Shown here in pieces: positions 47,546-59,759 of a DNA stretch of 64,000 bases (position 1 is its first letter; each line of letters starts with the position of its first letter). The notes below the pieces were generated by a model. That model did not search any database and had not been told where the DNA came from. It saw nothing but the letters and a program-made list of their open reading frames with translations. The translations under genes and the position numbers were made by a program. Where the stretch lies: positions 108,244,287 to 108,308,286 of the forward strand of contig OX457024.1 of NCBI GenBank assembly GCA_949752745.1, read 5' to 3'. The DNA is from Protula sp. h YS-2021 (lineage: Eukaryota > Annelida > Polychaeta > Sabellida > Serpulidae).

Positions 47546-48756
47546 CGATATCTAAAAGGACTTGCTTCACGTCAGACGCAAACGGAAGCAGTTTGTAGCC
47601 AGTAATTTCACCGTTAAAATTGTCTCAATTGCTGTAATTGCAATTCTCTAGCAACAGATATCTAAGTTTCCGTTTCAGTCTGAATTGCATTTGAGTTAAT
47701 AAATGAAAGGGTGCTTAACTCCTTCCTTTACAATTTGAGATGTGCTTTGTAAATTTTGAGGACTAAACGTTCGATTTTCAGGCCTAAATGGCAGTGAATT
47801 CGATGGAGCTTAAACGTCGCCGAGGTCTAAAATGTTTTGGGGTGATAACGTCCAGAGACTGAACGCTGAAGAAACTAAATGCACACTAATAACACACCGT
47901 AAAATATGTCACAAGTGCACAAAACTTAACACTCAAAAACAGCTACACACTTAACTCAGTGGATCTATTAGTAACGATGACAAAACAAGAACGAAGTGGC
48001 TACTCGCACCACCACAACGGAACTTAACTTCTAGTTCCCGCGGCGCGAATAGTCTTCAAAACAAGAAGACTGTCACGTGATACCGGTGACCTCCACCTGA
48101 CGGGGGACGGGGGGGAGGGGGAGGGCTTCGAGTTTCTCGCATATAAACAATAAACCTTGTTCCTACTGTTTTTCCTCCATAGTGTGAATAATTAGAATCT
48201 GGCTTTGTTACTTGCCGATCCATCAACACGAATTGTAAAGACTCTAGAGAATGTGCAAAAAAACATCCCAAGAGACAAGAGATAACTCAGAAACAGAGGC
48301 AAGTCTCCGCATGAAAACCCCGATAACGAAAACGAAGAGGTGACCAATACTAACAACTGCCAAAAAAAAAAAAAAACAAACACCGCCTGGGCACACCACA
48401 ATGTCAACTACAAAATAAACATTTAAATTTAGGAAATATGTTAATATTGAAGATTAAGCGAGCTATAAATTGTGATAATCTCGAAATTTCTAACGCGATT
48501 TCTTTCTCGCGGCCTTTATACCTCTTGGGTGTCTCCGCCTTACTGTCGATTTCTTAACACTTTTAACCCTAGCCAGCAAATTAAAAGCAATCTTGACAAG
48601 GCCTGTCACTTGATTGCACCCAAAGCAACGAGTTAATAGCATGCACATCTACTGTGTTATTCGCACTAAATTACAGAACTCGTCCATAATTCACCAAAAT
48701 ATTTGCCCTTTCTCAACGTCTCAATCAGTCGCCATGTGTTTTGTTTTCTCTCTTGC

Positions 48757-48800
48757 TGATGACGTCATCGATGACGTTTGTTTGCGGGATGACGTCACCC
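48757..48800. promoter_or_regulatory. Cluster of CRE palindromes
   Basis: TGACGTCA occurs twice (near 48760 and 48790) with a further TGACGT between them, all within about 40 bp. It lies just downstream of the DUF1761 stop codon. A role for CREB/ATF-type factors is inferred from the motif only. Confidence 0.45.
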
Positions 48801-48813
48801 TGGCATGGGCGGC

Positions 48814-50568
48814 CTACTTGGCCAGCGCCATGGCGACGGAGACGAGGACGTAGAGGGTGACGTCGAAGCCCTTGTCGATGGCGAAGAGGGTGGCGGGCTT
48901 GCCTCCGAAGACGGCGTGCGGGATCCCCACGGTAACGGAGAGGGCGCTTAGCAACAGGCCCATCTTGGCCGCATCCTCCACGCTCACAACGCCGAAGTAG
49001 TTCCTGAAACATTCAACATGTTTTTTTTTGTTCAGAGCTAGAAGTTGGATAGGCGGTATATAAATGATCTCATTATTATTTGTGTTATTGAATTTTTAAG
49101 GTGAGTTATTTTCCAAAGCCACTTTACAAAACCCCATGTAAATAACTGGAAAACAACACAAAATAAACGAAAAGTTGTCAATATTGTGTTTATTTTTAAC
49201 TGTTTAGACCAGTTTGCAAAAAAACAAAACAAAACACGCACACACACACAGCAAGAACTGGACAAGCGCGAGGCCTTTAACAGAAGGGTGCATATCGCCC
49301 GGGTACACTTCAGAGCTCGACTAGATACAGCTGTTAGAAATACCACGTAAAGATACAGCAACATAGCACCATACGCCACCCTCGTCCCTCCCCTCCTCCC
49401 CCCCCCCCACCCCTTTCAAACACACCGCTCACAGATGAAAGAACAGGCCAGCGAGGGTAATAACCATTGAGTCAAGTGAAGAATTTTCAAAGACACTAGT
49501 TACACTGGACAAACGCTTACGCGTCTATCGATGGGGTGGGGGTGGGGGGTGGGGGGGGGGGGTAAATGAGTGGTATTTACTTGGCAAGTGTCTGCATGAC
49601 GACGGCGGTGCCGACATTCGCCAGCATCGTCATGCCGAGGCACAGCGCCTGCGAGTTGTCACACTCGCTGAATTTCTTGCCCGGGTACGTCAAACAAAAC
49701 CACTTCTTCCCAAACACCGACGGGGAGTACCTGGAAAAATACACGTGCTGTGGATAAAAATACACGTGCTGTGGATAAAAATACACGTGCTGTGGATAAA
49801 AAATACACGTGCTGTGGATAAAAAATACACGTGCTGTGGAGTGTAGCAGAGGCTGACTCTCACAGGCCAACACCTGTAGCACATGCTCACTCTCTTAGGT
49901 CAACATCTGTAGCACATGCTTACTATATTTGGTCAACATCTGCTGACTATAACAGGTCAACATTTATAGCACATACTGACTCTAACAGGCCAAAATCCGT
50001 AGCACATGCTGACTCTCACAAGTCAACACCTGTAGCACATGCTCACTCTCATAGGTCAACATCTGTAGCACATGCTTACTATATTTGGTCAACATCTGCT
50101 GACTATAGCAGGTCAACATTTGTAGCACATACTGACTCTAACAGGCCAAAATCCGTAGCACATGCTGACTCTCACAAGTCAACACCTGTAGCACATGCTC
50201 ACTCTCATAGGTCAACATCTGTAGCACATGCTTACTATATTTGGTCAACATCTGCTGACTATAACAGGTCAACATTTGTAGCACATACTGACTCTTACAG
50301 GTCAACATCTGTGACAAATGCCGACTATCACACATCAACATTTGTAGCACATGCTGACTCTCACAGGTCAACATCGGTAGCACATGTTGACTCTAACAGG
50401 TCAAAATTGTTCACTTGTTTTTTTTTCTACTCATTACTTCACTGAAAAACTCCTGGTATATAACTACTGCCAAAACGACAATCAAAATTTGAAAAGAACA
50501 AAAAGCACGTGTTACCAAAAGTATCCAAGGCCCATTGAGGCGACAACTGCTGCGGCTATGTCCCACAT
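48814..50568 (-). CDS. DUF1761 family membrane protein, three exons
   Basis: Minus-strand exons: 50568-50516 (start ATG), 49730-49581 and 49003-48814 (stop TAG). Phases match (2 then 2) and the product is 130 residues. It begins MWDIAAAVVASMGLGYFWYS, the usual first helix and WYSP motif of DUF1761, followed by VFGKKW, a second helix (LCLGMTMLANVGTAVVMQTL), a third (MGLLLSALSVTVGIPHAVF), then GGKPATLFAIDKGFDVTLY and a last helix to the C-terminus. Four membrane helices and the length fit the family, which is mostly bacterial but also found in animals; its function is unknown. Exons are GC-rich against AT-rich surroundings. An acceptor-like TTTAG just before the ATG suggests a 5' UTR intron. 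Confidence 0.88.
49732..49850. repeat. 22-23 bp tandem repeat in the DUF1761 gene intron
   Basis: AAATACACGTGCTGTGGAT repeats five times directly next to the exon 2 acceptor. Each unit contains a CACGTG E-box. Confidence 0.92.
49850..50410. repeat. 33-bp minisatellite with 156-bp higher-order repeat
   Basis: The unit resembles CTGACTCTCACAGGTCAACA then CCTGTAGCACATG. Five units (four of 33 bp and one short) form a 156-bp block that recurs three times: CTTACTATATTTGG at 49919, 50075 and 50231. All units are multiples of three, so a 204-codon frame runs through the array. It lies inside the first intron of the minus-strand DUF1761 gene and is most likely not coding. Confidence 0.93.
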
Positions 50569-51539
50569 GGTTACCTAAACACAGACGTAAAACGTACTGT
50601 CAGTATTGTCGTAAAGGCATTCTCGCATCGAAGCGGCTGAGATTCTCTTGTACATCGAACCTTTCTAGCCCTTGTATTTGGGTAAAAGAGTGCGAGGGGA
50701 ACAAGGAGACATTTGTTTTTTAATTGCTATGACCTATATTCGGCTTGGCAATTGCAGTGCCGCACAGATGGTGACGAAACTTACCTGCCTGAATCAACCC
50801 CCCCCCCCCCCCGAGTCCGGTCAGAACAGGACAACAGTGTCCGGGAACCATTAGACCTGAGAAAATCTCCAGTCTGCTTTGCGGGTAGACTAGTAAGTGT
50901 CGTAAATCACTGATCACTTTAAAATTTTAAATGACTTTTTGGTTAAGTTTAACTCAATTAAACTTATGTAAATTCAGGTCCGATATTTTAACGTTTCCGC
51001 GATCACCTGTATCATGCTCGGTACCATGCCATCACATGGTACAATGTTAAGCTAAAGACAAGACTGTCCAGTGACAGTGGCCCAGTTGAGGATTAAGTCT
51101 TGTGTCTCTTAGAAAATGGTAAGACAGTCTGATGTGGTTGAATGTTTTTTTTTAAATAAATCACGTTGAATTTATGAAAATGTCTGAATATTTGTAATAA
51201 ATGAAAAAAATGCACACACATGAATTTTACTCCAATTTGTTATTAAATTCAAACAGAAGTCAAATGTAAAAATTAAAATAAAGTCCTTTCTTTTATTACT
51301 TATCTTGGGCCTTGTTTCAAGTGAGTATTAAAATGTGGATACAATTTTGGAACACCCTATCAAGAACACGGTATGATATTGTCAAATAAAAAAAATCAAA
51401 CAGAAGTGGAATCCAAAATTTAAATAACGTCCTTTCTTATATGCACTTATTTCGGGCCTATAGCTGCAAACGATTATTTAAACGTGGATTAAGCATTTCG
51501 AACACCCTATCCAGGGTGGTACTGGTTCAGCGCTTAATT
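50569..51539. other. Spacer between the DUF1761 gene and composite repeat A
   Basis: Holds a C-run at 50798-50811 and two diverged tandem copies of about 147 bp (GAACACCCTATC-AG at about 51350 and 51499; GTCCTTTCTTATAT-like at 51282 and 51429). The likely promoter of the DUF1761 gene would lie at its left side; no clear motif seen. Confidence 0.4.
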
Positions 51540-51809
51540 AACAAGTTTGTCCAAGGACAAAGTCCCAGCTTACGAAAAGCAATAAGACCAATTCCAGCGT
51601 GCATGAGCAAGGGAATTTTCCTGAAAAATTGGGCTTCAAAAGATGAGACGGCAAAGAGCTAGCCCAATAATTAATTTAGCACCGGACCAGAACATAGACC
51701 GATAAATGCATACAAAGGTTTCTTTCCCAGAAAAATGGGAAACAGATTTTTTGAATCTCTGGTAGACTGGATAGTCTGCCATAGATACCTTCAAACAACG
51801 CTCGCATTT

Positions 51810-54640
51810 TGGACCAGTGCGCATATTTATGTAACTTGCCTTGATGCGCGGTTCTTATTCAGACAAGTGCGCATGTTTATTTAATTTTGCGTAGAGGCGC
51901 GGCTCTCATTTTGGAACAGTGCACATGTTTAGTTAACTTGCGTTGATGTGCGGTTCGCATTTCTGACAACCGCCCGTGTTTTTTTTCACCTTTTGTGAAT
52001 GTGCGGTTCTTAAATCGGATCAGTGCGCATGTTTATTTACCTTGTGTTGATGTGCGGTTCTTATTTCGAATCAATGCGCATATTTATTTACATTGTGTTG
52101 ATGTGCGGTTCTTATTTCGGATCAGTGCGCATGTTTATTTACCTTGCGTCGATGCGCGATTCTTATTCCAGACCAATACGCATGTTTATTGTACTTGCGT
52201 TGATGGGCGGTACGTATTTTGGACAAGTGCACAAGTTTCCATAGGTTGCCTTGATGCGCGGTTCGCATTTCGGACCAGTTTGCATGTTTATTTAACTTGC
52301 GTTGATGCACGGTGCTTATTTTGGACGTGTGCCTATGTTTATTTAACTTGCGTTGGTGCGCGGTTTGCATTTTGGACCAGTGTGCATGTTTATTTAACTT
52401 GCTTTGATGCGCAGTGCTTATTTTTGACCAGTGCAAATGTTTATTTAACTTGCGTTGGAGCGTGGTTCGCATTTCGAACCACTGCGCACGTTTATTTAAC
52501 TTGCGTTGATGCGCGGTTCGAATTTAGGAGAAGTGCGCATGTTTATTTAACTTGCGCTGATGAGCAGTTCGAATTTCGGATCATTACGCATGTTTATTTA
52601 ACTTGCGTTAATGCGCGGCTCTCAATTTGGAACAGTGCACATGTTTATTTAACTTGCGTTGATGTGCGGTTCGCATTTCTGACGAGCGCCCATGTTTTTT
52701 TCACCTTTTGTGAATGTGCGGTTCTTATTTCGGATCAGTGCGCATGTTTATTTACCTTATGTTGATGTGCGGTTCTTATTTCGGATCAATGCGCATCTTT
52801 ATTTACATTGTGTTGATGGGCGGTTCGTATTTCGGATCAGTGCGCATGTTTATTTACCTTGCGTCGATGCGCGATTCTTATTCCAGACCAATACGCATGT
52901 TTATTGTACTTGCATTGATGAGCGGTACTTATTTTGGACAAGTGCACAAGTTTCCATAGGTTGCCTTGATGCGCGGTTCGCATTTCGGACCAGTTTGCAT
53001 GTTTATTTAACTTGCGTTGATGCACGGTGCTTATTTTGGACGTGTGCCTATGTTTATTGAACTTGCGTTGGTGCGCGGTTTGCATTTTGGACCAGTGTGC
53101 ATGTTTATTTAACTTGCGTTGATGCGCAGTGCTTATTTTGGACCAGTGCAAATGTTTATTTAACTTGCGTTGGAGCGTGGTTCGCATTTCGAACCACTGC
53201 GCACGTTTATTTAACTTGCGTTGATGCGCGGTTCGAATTTCGGAGAAGTGCGCATGTTTATTTAACTTGCGTTGATGCGCGGTGCTTATTTTAGACCAGT
53301 GCAAATGTTTATTTAACTTACGTTGGCGCGTGGTTCGCATTTCGAACCACTGCGTATGTTCATTTAACGTGCATCGATGCGCGGTTCTTATTTCAGGCCA
53401 ATGCGCATATTTCTTGAGTTGATTCGCGGTTCTTATTCTGGACCAGTGCGCATGTTTATTTAAGTTGCGTTGATGCGCAGTTCTTATTTTGAATAGTGCG
53501 CATGTTATTTAAGTTGCGTTAATGGGCAGTTCGCATTTCGGACCAGCGCGCATGTTTTTTTAACTTGTGTTGATGCGTGGTTCGCATTTTGGACGACTGC
53601 GCATATTTATTTAACTTGTGTTGATGATCGGTACTTATTTTGGACCGGTGCAAATGTTTATTTAACTTACGCTTATGTGCGGTTCGCAATTCGGACCAGT
53701 GTGCATGTTTAATTTGCGTTGATATCCGGTTCGCATTTCGGACCAGTATGCGTGTTTCTTTACGTTGCGTTGATGCGCAGTTCGCGTTTTGGGACAAGTG
53801 AGCAGGTTCATTTAACTTGGGTTGACGCGCGATTTGCGTTTCGGACCAGAACGCATGTTTATTTAAGTCCCGTCGATGCCCGACTCTTATGTCTATTCAA
53901 CTTGCGTCGATTCATGGTTCTTTCTTCGGACCACTGCGCATGTTTATTTAACTTGCGTTGATGCGCGGTTCTCATTTCAGACCACTGCTCATGTCTATTC
54001 AACTTGCGTCGATGCGTGGTCCTTTTCTTAGGACATGTGCGCATGTTTGTTTAACTTGCGTTGATGTGCGGTGCTTATTTTGGAGGGGATCGCATTTTTA
54101 TTTAACTTCCGTCGATGCGCGGTTCGCATTTCAGGCCAGTGCCTATGTTTATTTAACTTGTGTTGATGCGTGGTTCTCATTTCAGACCAGTGCGCATATT
54201 TATTTAACTTGCGTTGATGGGCGGTTCGCATTTCGGACCACTGCGCATGCTTATTTAATTTGCCTAGATGTACGGTTCGCATTTCGGACCAGTGCGCATG
54301 TTTCTTTAGGCTGCGTTGATGCGCGGTTCGCATTTCAGACCACTGCGCATGTCTATTCAACTTACGTCGAAGCGTAGTTCTTTTTTTCGGACCAGTGCGC
54401 ATGTTTATTTAACCTGCGTTGATGCGCGGTGCTTATTTTGGACCAGTTCGCATCTTTATTTATCCTCCGTCGATGCGCAGTTAACATTTCGGACCAATGC
54501 GCATGTTTATATAACTTGCATCGATGCGGAGTACTTAATTTAGACTACTGCGAATGTTTATTTAATTTGCGTCGATGTGCGGTGTTTAAATCTGACTTCT
54601 GTGCAAGTTCATTTAGCTTTCGTTTATGCGCTGTAGGAGG
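51810..54640. repeat. 51-bp array in composite A, about 55 copies
   Basis: The unit is close to GCGCATGTTTATTTAACTTG then CGTTGATGCGCGGTTCGC and ATTTCGGACCAGT. It is 17 codons, so long frames exist on both strands: plus with AHVYLTCVDARFAFRTS-like repeats, minus with RKLNKHAHWSEMRTAHQ-like repeats. The subarray from 51991 is duplicated at 52706 (715 bp, about 14 units). Confidence 0.95.
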
Positions 54641-55160
54641 AGATTCATTTAATTTTTTTTTCAAAAATTCCGAAAAAGTTCAAAAGTTTTCCAATTCACT
54701 CAAAAAGCACAAGCCGTATGCATGACCCCCTAGAGACGGCTCATATCGAAAATAAATGAAATCTGATAAAAACTGTAGGAGGAGATGCGTTTTGAATTTT
54801 TTTCTTCAAAAATTCTCTCATCGACTGAAAAAGACAGGCCATATTCACGACACCCTAAGCATGCCTCAGCCACAAAATAAATGATGTTTGATCAAAACTG
54901 CAGGAGAAAATGCATTTTGAGGTATTTTCATCAAAAATTCCCCCCGAAATCAAAAATTCCCAAGTCGAGTCAAATAGCACAATCCGTATGCGAGACCTAC
55001 CTAAGGATGCCTCATAGCAAAAATAAATGAAATCGGATAAAAACTGTAGGAGGAAATGCATTTTGAAGTTTTTCTTCAAAAATTCCCCAAAAATACAGAA
55101 ATTGTCGGGTCGACTAAAAAGCGCAAGTCGTATTCTCAACCCCTTAGGGATGCCTCAAAC

Positions 55161-55207
<47 letters not shown>

Positions 55208-55409
55208 CCCGATCGACTAAAAAGCACAAGCCGTATGCACGACCCTTTAGGGGGGCCTCATACAAAAAATAAATAACATCGGGTTAAAAATGTAAGTGGA
55301 GATACATTTTAAAATTTCTTTTTCTTCAAAAATTCCCAAAAATACAGAAATTGTCGGATCGACTCAAAAGCGCAAGTCTTATGCTCAACCCTTTAGGGAT
55401 GCCTCAAAC

Positions 55410-55447
<38 letters not shown>

Positions 55448-56345
55448 CCCGATCGACTAAAAAGCACAAGCCGTATGCACGACCCTTTAGGGGGGCCTCA
55501 TACAAAAAATAAATAACATCGGGTTAAAAATGTAAGTGGAGATACATTTTAAAATTTCTTTTTCTTCAAAAATTCCCAAAAATACAGAAATTGTCGGATC
55601 GACTCAAAAGCGCAAGTCTTATGCTCAACCCTTTAGGGATGCCTCAAACCAAAAAAAAAAAGAAGAAAGAAATCGGTTCAAAACTGTAGGGGGAAATACA
55701 TTTTGAAGTTTTTTTCTTCAAAAACTCCCTAAAAATACAAAAATTGCCCGATCGACTAAAAAGCACAAGCCGTATGCACACACACCAAAAATAAATGACA
55801 TCGAATCAAAATTGTAGGGTTAGATGCATTTTGAATTATTTTCGAAGTATTTGCTGAAAAATTCCCCAAAAATACAAACTAAAAAAGCACAAGCCGCACG
55901 ACCCTTTAGGGGTGCCTCATACCAAAAATAAATGACATCGGGTCAAAAATGTAAGAGGAGATACATTTTAAAATTTCTTTAAGGAAATCCTCACACCAAA
56001 AATAAATGACATCGAATCAAAATTGTAGGAGTAGATGCATTTTTTCAAAATTTATGCTTAAAAAAATCCCCAAAAATACAAAAATTGTCCGATCGACTAA
56101 AAAAGCACAAGCCGTATCCACGACCCTTTCTTTAGGGGTGCCTCATACCAAAAATAAATGACACCGGGTCAAAAATGTAGGAGGAGATACATTTTTAATT
56201 TTTTTCTTTAAAAATTCGCCAAAAATTCAAAAATCACCCGATCGACTAGAAAAGCACAAGCCGTATACACGACCCCTTAGGGATGCCTCACACCAAAAAT
56301 AAATGACATCGAATCAAAATTGTAGGAGGAGATGCATTTTGAAAC
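54640..56345. repeat. Degenerate array of about 130-bp units in composite A
   Basis: Each unit carries GATCGACTAAAAAGCACAAG, CCGTATGCACGACCCTTTAG, a GCCTCA, AAAAATAAATGACATCG and TGTAGGAGGAGAT(A/G)CATTTT. Two A-runs (about 55163-55204 and 55411-55444) lie inside, bracketing the exact 240-bp duplication. About 12 units. Confidence 0.9.
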
Positions 56346-56839
56346 AAAGTTTACAGCCAACTAACTAACTAACTAACGGACGCCACCCGCAAACCGATAG
56401 GAATACCCCAGCTTTCGTGTACCGTAAGCTGGGCTAAAAACCCAAAAAATGATCGGGTGAGGAATATCCAGACCCTGGATAGTGTACGCTGAGAGGCGTA
56501 CTCCAAATGACCTGGGAAACTTCAAAGCGGGTTTTTCGTCAAAAAACGCGTGGATCGTAATTAATTCTAATTGGCGTGGGAAAAATGAAAAAAAAGGGGC
56601 TATTGATGTGATCGTGTCTCGGTCATTTGTTCCTTTGAAGTTTTGTCCGAGATAGTACTCACCATTATTTACAGTAGCATCACAACATCATTTGGTACAG
56701 TAACTATGACTGTACCAATTACGGTCAGAGAATTGATTTCTGCACTTCTGCACAAATTACAACTTTCTTGCATTATCGCCACAAATGATCGCAGACTCCC
56801 ATAACTAATATTTAAAACGGTTACATTAACAAAAGAAAT

Positions 56840-57235
56840 GTTTTGCACTATATTCCCTATTATCGCCCAATGTTCCCCAACAGAAAGCTATCATATTCAT
56901 CATATTTTCAGGTCATAGAATTGATTCCTGCACTTTTAAAGCGAAAATTACAACTTTCTTGCATTATCGCCCAATGTTTCCTATTATCGCCCACCCGAAA
57001 AATATTATATTTTCGGGTCATAGAATTGATTCCTGCATTTTTAAAGTGATAATTTCAACTTTTGTGCATTAATGCCCCACGTTCCCTATTATCGCCCACC
57101 CGAAAAATATCATATTTATCACATTTGCGGTTCATAGAACTGATTCATGTACTTTCAAAGTGAAAATTACAATTTGCTTGCATTATTCCCAATATTCCCT
57201 ATTATCGCCCAATTGAAAAATATCATAGAACTGAC
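56840..57235. repeat. About 110-bp tandem repeat, four copies
   Basis: CCCTATTATCGCCCA, AAATATCATATTTATCA, TCATAGAATTGATTCCTGCA and AAAATTACAACTTTCTTGCA recur in this order four times. Not part of the composite repeat. Confidence 0.88.
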
Positions 57236-57818
57236 CAACTGACAACAAAATTACTGAAATCATTCAAGCCCAACCAGAAGTAATTGCATGTAAGATATTG
57301 TGCCCCTGTGCTAATTGGAACTTTGCTTTTTTAGGAAAAAAATGGAAATTCGCAAATTTTTCAAAGTTGCGAACTTTGAAGCTCAGTAGATTCAAAAATA
57401 AGTCGAAATTCAAAAATCGAAAAAAGTACTTTTTCTACTTTCTTCATAAAAATTTTCGGAAACTTCCGATGAAAAATGAGGGACTAGATAGTTTTTTTCG
57501 TATTTTGTTCAAATTGGCTCCAATTGGCTTGATATTTCAAAAAGCATGCACGAAATTAAAAGTTAAATATTATGGGTGTACAGAACAAATTTATACCTAA
57601 ATCTGCATTTATCAATTATCTGAGCATACATTTTGCAGATAATCAATAACCCTTTGGTCACATGGCATCTAAAGCGCAGAAAGTAAATAAACATTTGACA
57701 GGGGATTGAGGAAGTGAGGGTGTGAGGAAACGAAAAAAGAAAAGATGTGCAGCCCATTAAAAATTACGCCAATTTTCAATGAACTTTCAGTAAATGTTTG
57801 AATAACAACGCTGGTAAG
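57236..57818. other. Intergenic DNA, no gene recognised
   Basis: A 100-codon Lys-rich frame at 57298-57600 lacks any known motif, has strong A-bias typical of non-coding DNA, and its first ATG is internal. Confidence 0.35.
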
Positions 57819-58450
57819 CAGGGCTGGTAGAAATCATGACTTTTCAAAACAGTCATGATTTTTTACTTTTTTTATTTAAATTGACTTTTTTTATTTAAAT
57901 CACCATAAAAGTCACATAACATTTAAAAACATACAGAACTGATTTTTCTCTATTCAATAGTCGAATACCACTGCAGTTCTCAGCAACATCAAATCGAATA
58001 ACTGAACATTGCAAATAGCTTTTACGTTTCTACTATTTGTAGCATCTCTGTCGAAATATCTCAGATTTAGTGCACCACAAATTTGCTGGTTAATTACTCT
58101 TTGACTTTAAAATCAGCAAATGATAGTAACTCACAACGGGTGTACTTGTATTGACAGGGCTTATTTGTATAAGACAATAGTCTCGGCGCTATTATTTATT
58201 AAGCCGTCTTGCTATCAGCAAGCAACTGTTTGGAAATTAGTACGGGCACCACAATGGACTAATACAGTTCACTCAGTGTTTACATAAGGCACAAAAGGTG
58301 TAGGGGTGTGGGTGACTGCGTCAAGCGGCTTGTGCTAGCATTTTATTGACAAATATTACTCTGGAACAAAAAAGTCAAAATCCGGACTTTTTTTACTTTT
58401 TTTATAGTGATTTAAATAGCGATTTAAATCACTGATTTAAATCATACCAG
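57819..58450. mobile_element. Second copy of the CAGGGCTGG hAT MITE
   Basis: Starts CAGGGCTGGTA; the right end is TACCAG, lacking the final CCCTG. The flanks are CTGGTAAG and CTGGCAAG, an 8-bp duplication with one mismatch. Arms carry GATTTAAATC-type palindromes as in 29631-30481. Confidence 0.83.
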
Positions 58451-59484
58451 CTGGCAAGCAGGATTTGTGCCTCTGGACATACGAAGTTGACCACTATTAT
58501 CGGAACAGTTGATGGCTTGATATAGGAAGTTGTTTAAGGAAAAACTGACTCGGAGCTGGCTGAGGGGGGGTGGGGGGTGAGGGGGGAGGCGGGCGGGCAG
58601 AACAGGATTAAACGCAGTCAAACCACCTCAAAACAGAGAGCCAGATCCTGCAGATGTCCATCGTCTTTCGTAGTTGAGCGGATGCCGACGACGACTAAGT
58701 TTCCACAAGCTCCATCAACTTGTGTTATAGCGAAACAATGCAGAAGATAGGGGTGTGGCGGTATGCCATTCCCATTTTTCGGTTCGGTACACTTCAATTA
58801 TTCGGTTTGGTTCGGGTTTTTTTCGGTACGATTTTGTAAAAGTTATTAAAATTTCACCGAAATGGTATAATATTTGTATTTAGCTAAATATTATCGTATA
58901 ACCAATATTATTGCCTTTTAGCCATGTGATTTTAAACAAAACACCAGTTTATAAAATTTATAACGCTCAAACTGACAAGTCAGAGACTTTTTTTTTAAAT
59001 AAAGCATCACTCCTTCAATATTTCGCTGACGAAGCACCTAAAGCAGGTCTCCCCAAAGAAGGAGACCTAATAATGATTTTATTTACCATTATTACTTTTT
59101 TTTTTTTTTTTGCTGTTCGTCACGAGGTGCTCTTTTTCAACAACAAATGTCCATGAATTCTCATTAAATATTAAAGAAGTCACAGAAACTACAATTAAGC
59201 ATAAATATGTCAGATAACAATCAATATAGATATTATTTTACATCACCGAACTTACAATTAAGTTAAAATGTATCCTGTAACAATCATTACAGTTTTGTAC
59301 TAACTTTAGTTCAAGTATATCACATAGCAGTCATTACAGCTTTGTTCTTACTTAAGAACGTTCGCAGAGTTTCTTAATTATAACGCCAGAAACAAAGCGC
59401 GTTCACACATATTATAAGAAGCTTTAAATCTTGAATTATAGTTAGGAAATAGAACGTTAATGTAGCTAAAGCAGCAGCTCACAT
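58451..59484. other. Spacer with CGGTTCGGT-rich hAT-like end
   Basis: A G-rich tract at 58565-58595. At about 58750, AGGGGTGTGGCGG starts a CGGTTCGG-rich stretch similar to the arms of the MITE in Shc intron 5. A matching end may be the CGGTT-rich stretch at 63730-63800, which would mean composite B inserted into it; this is tentative. Confidence 0.4.
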
Positions 59485-59759
59485 AACAAGTTTGTCCAAG
59501 GACAAAGTCCCAGCTTACGAAAAGCAATAAGACCAATTCCAGCGTGCATGAGCAAGGGAATTTTCCTGAAAAATTGGGCTTCAAAAGATGAGACGGCAAA
59601 GAGCTAAGCCAATAATTAATTTAACACCGGACCAGAACATAGACCGATAAATGCATACAAAGATTTCTTTCCAAGAAAAATGGGAAACAGATTTTTTGTA
59701 TCTCTGGTAGACTGGATATTCTTCCATAGATACCTTCAAACAACGCTCGCATTTCTGAC

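Larger units (their letters stand above)
51540..56437 (+). mobile_element. Composite repeat A: 51-bp array, about 130-bp array, hairpin end
   Basis: A 4.9-kb block that recurs at 59485-63721. Order: a 270-bp leader (AACAAGTTTGTCCAAGGAC to the first unit), a 51-bp array (51810-54640), a degenerate array of about 130-bp units (54640-56345), a CTAACTAACTAA run, GGACGCCACCCGCAAACCG, then a hairpin CAGCTTTCG/CGTAAGCTG followed by GGGCTAA. Tandem repeats in the core, a hairpin near the 3' end and a CTAA end recall non-autonomous Helitron/Helentron-type elements, but no helicase is present and the usual insertion-site rules could not be confirmed. Confidence 0.65.

Noticed and set aside
48725..49012. 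Arg-rich 95-codon minus-strand frame
   Set aside because: Wrong frame over the DUF1761 last exon; the true frame gives helices and joins in phase.
49831..50445. 204-codon Ser/His/Ala repeat protein
   Set aside because: Lies in the 33-bp array inside an intron; unit length alone keeps the frame open.
57298..57600. 100-codon Lys/Phe-rich frame
   Set aside because: A-rich composition, non-ATG start and no motif.
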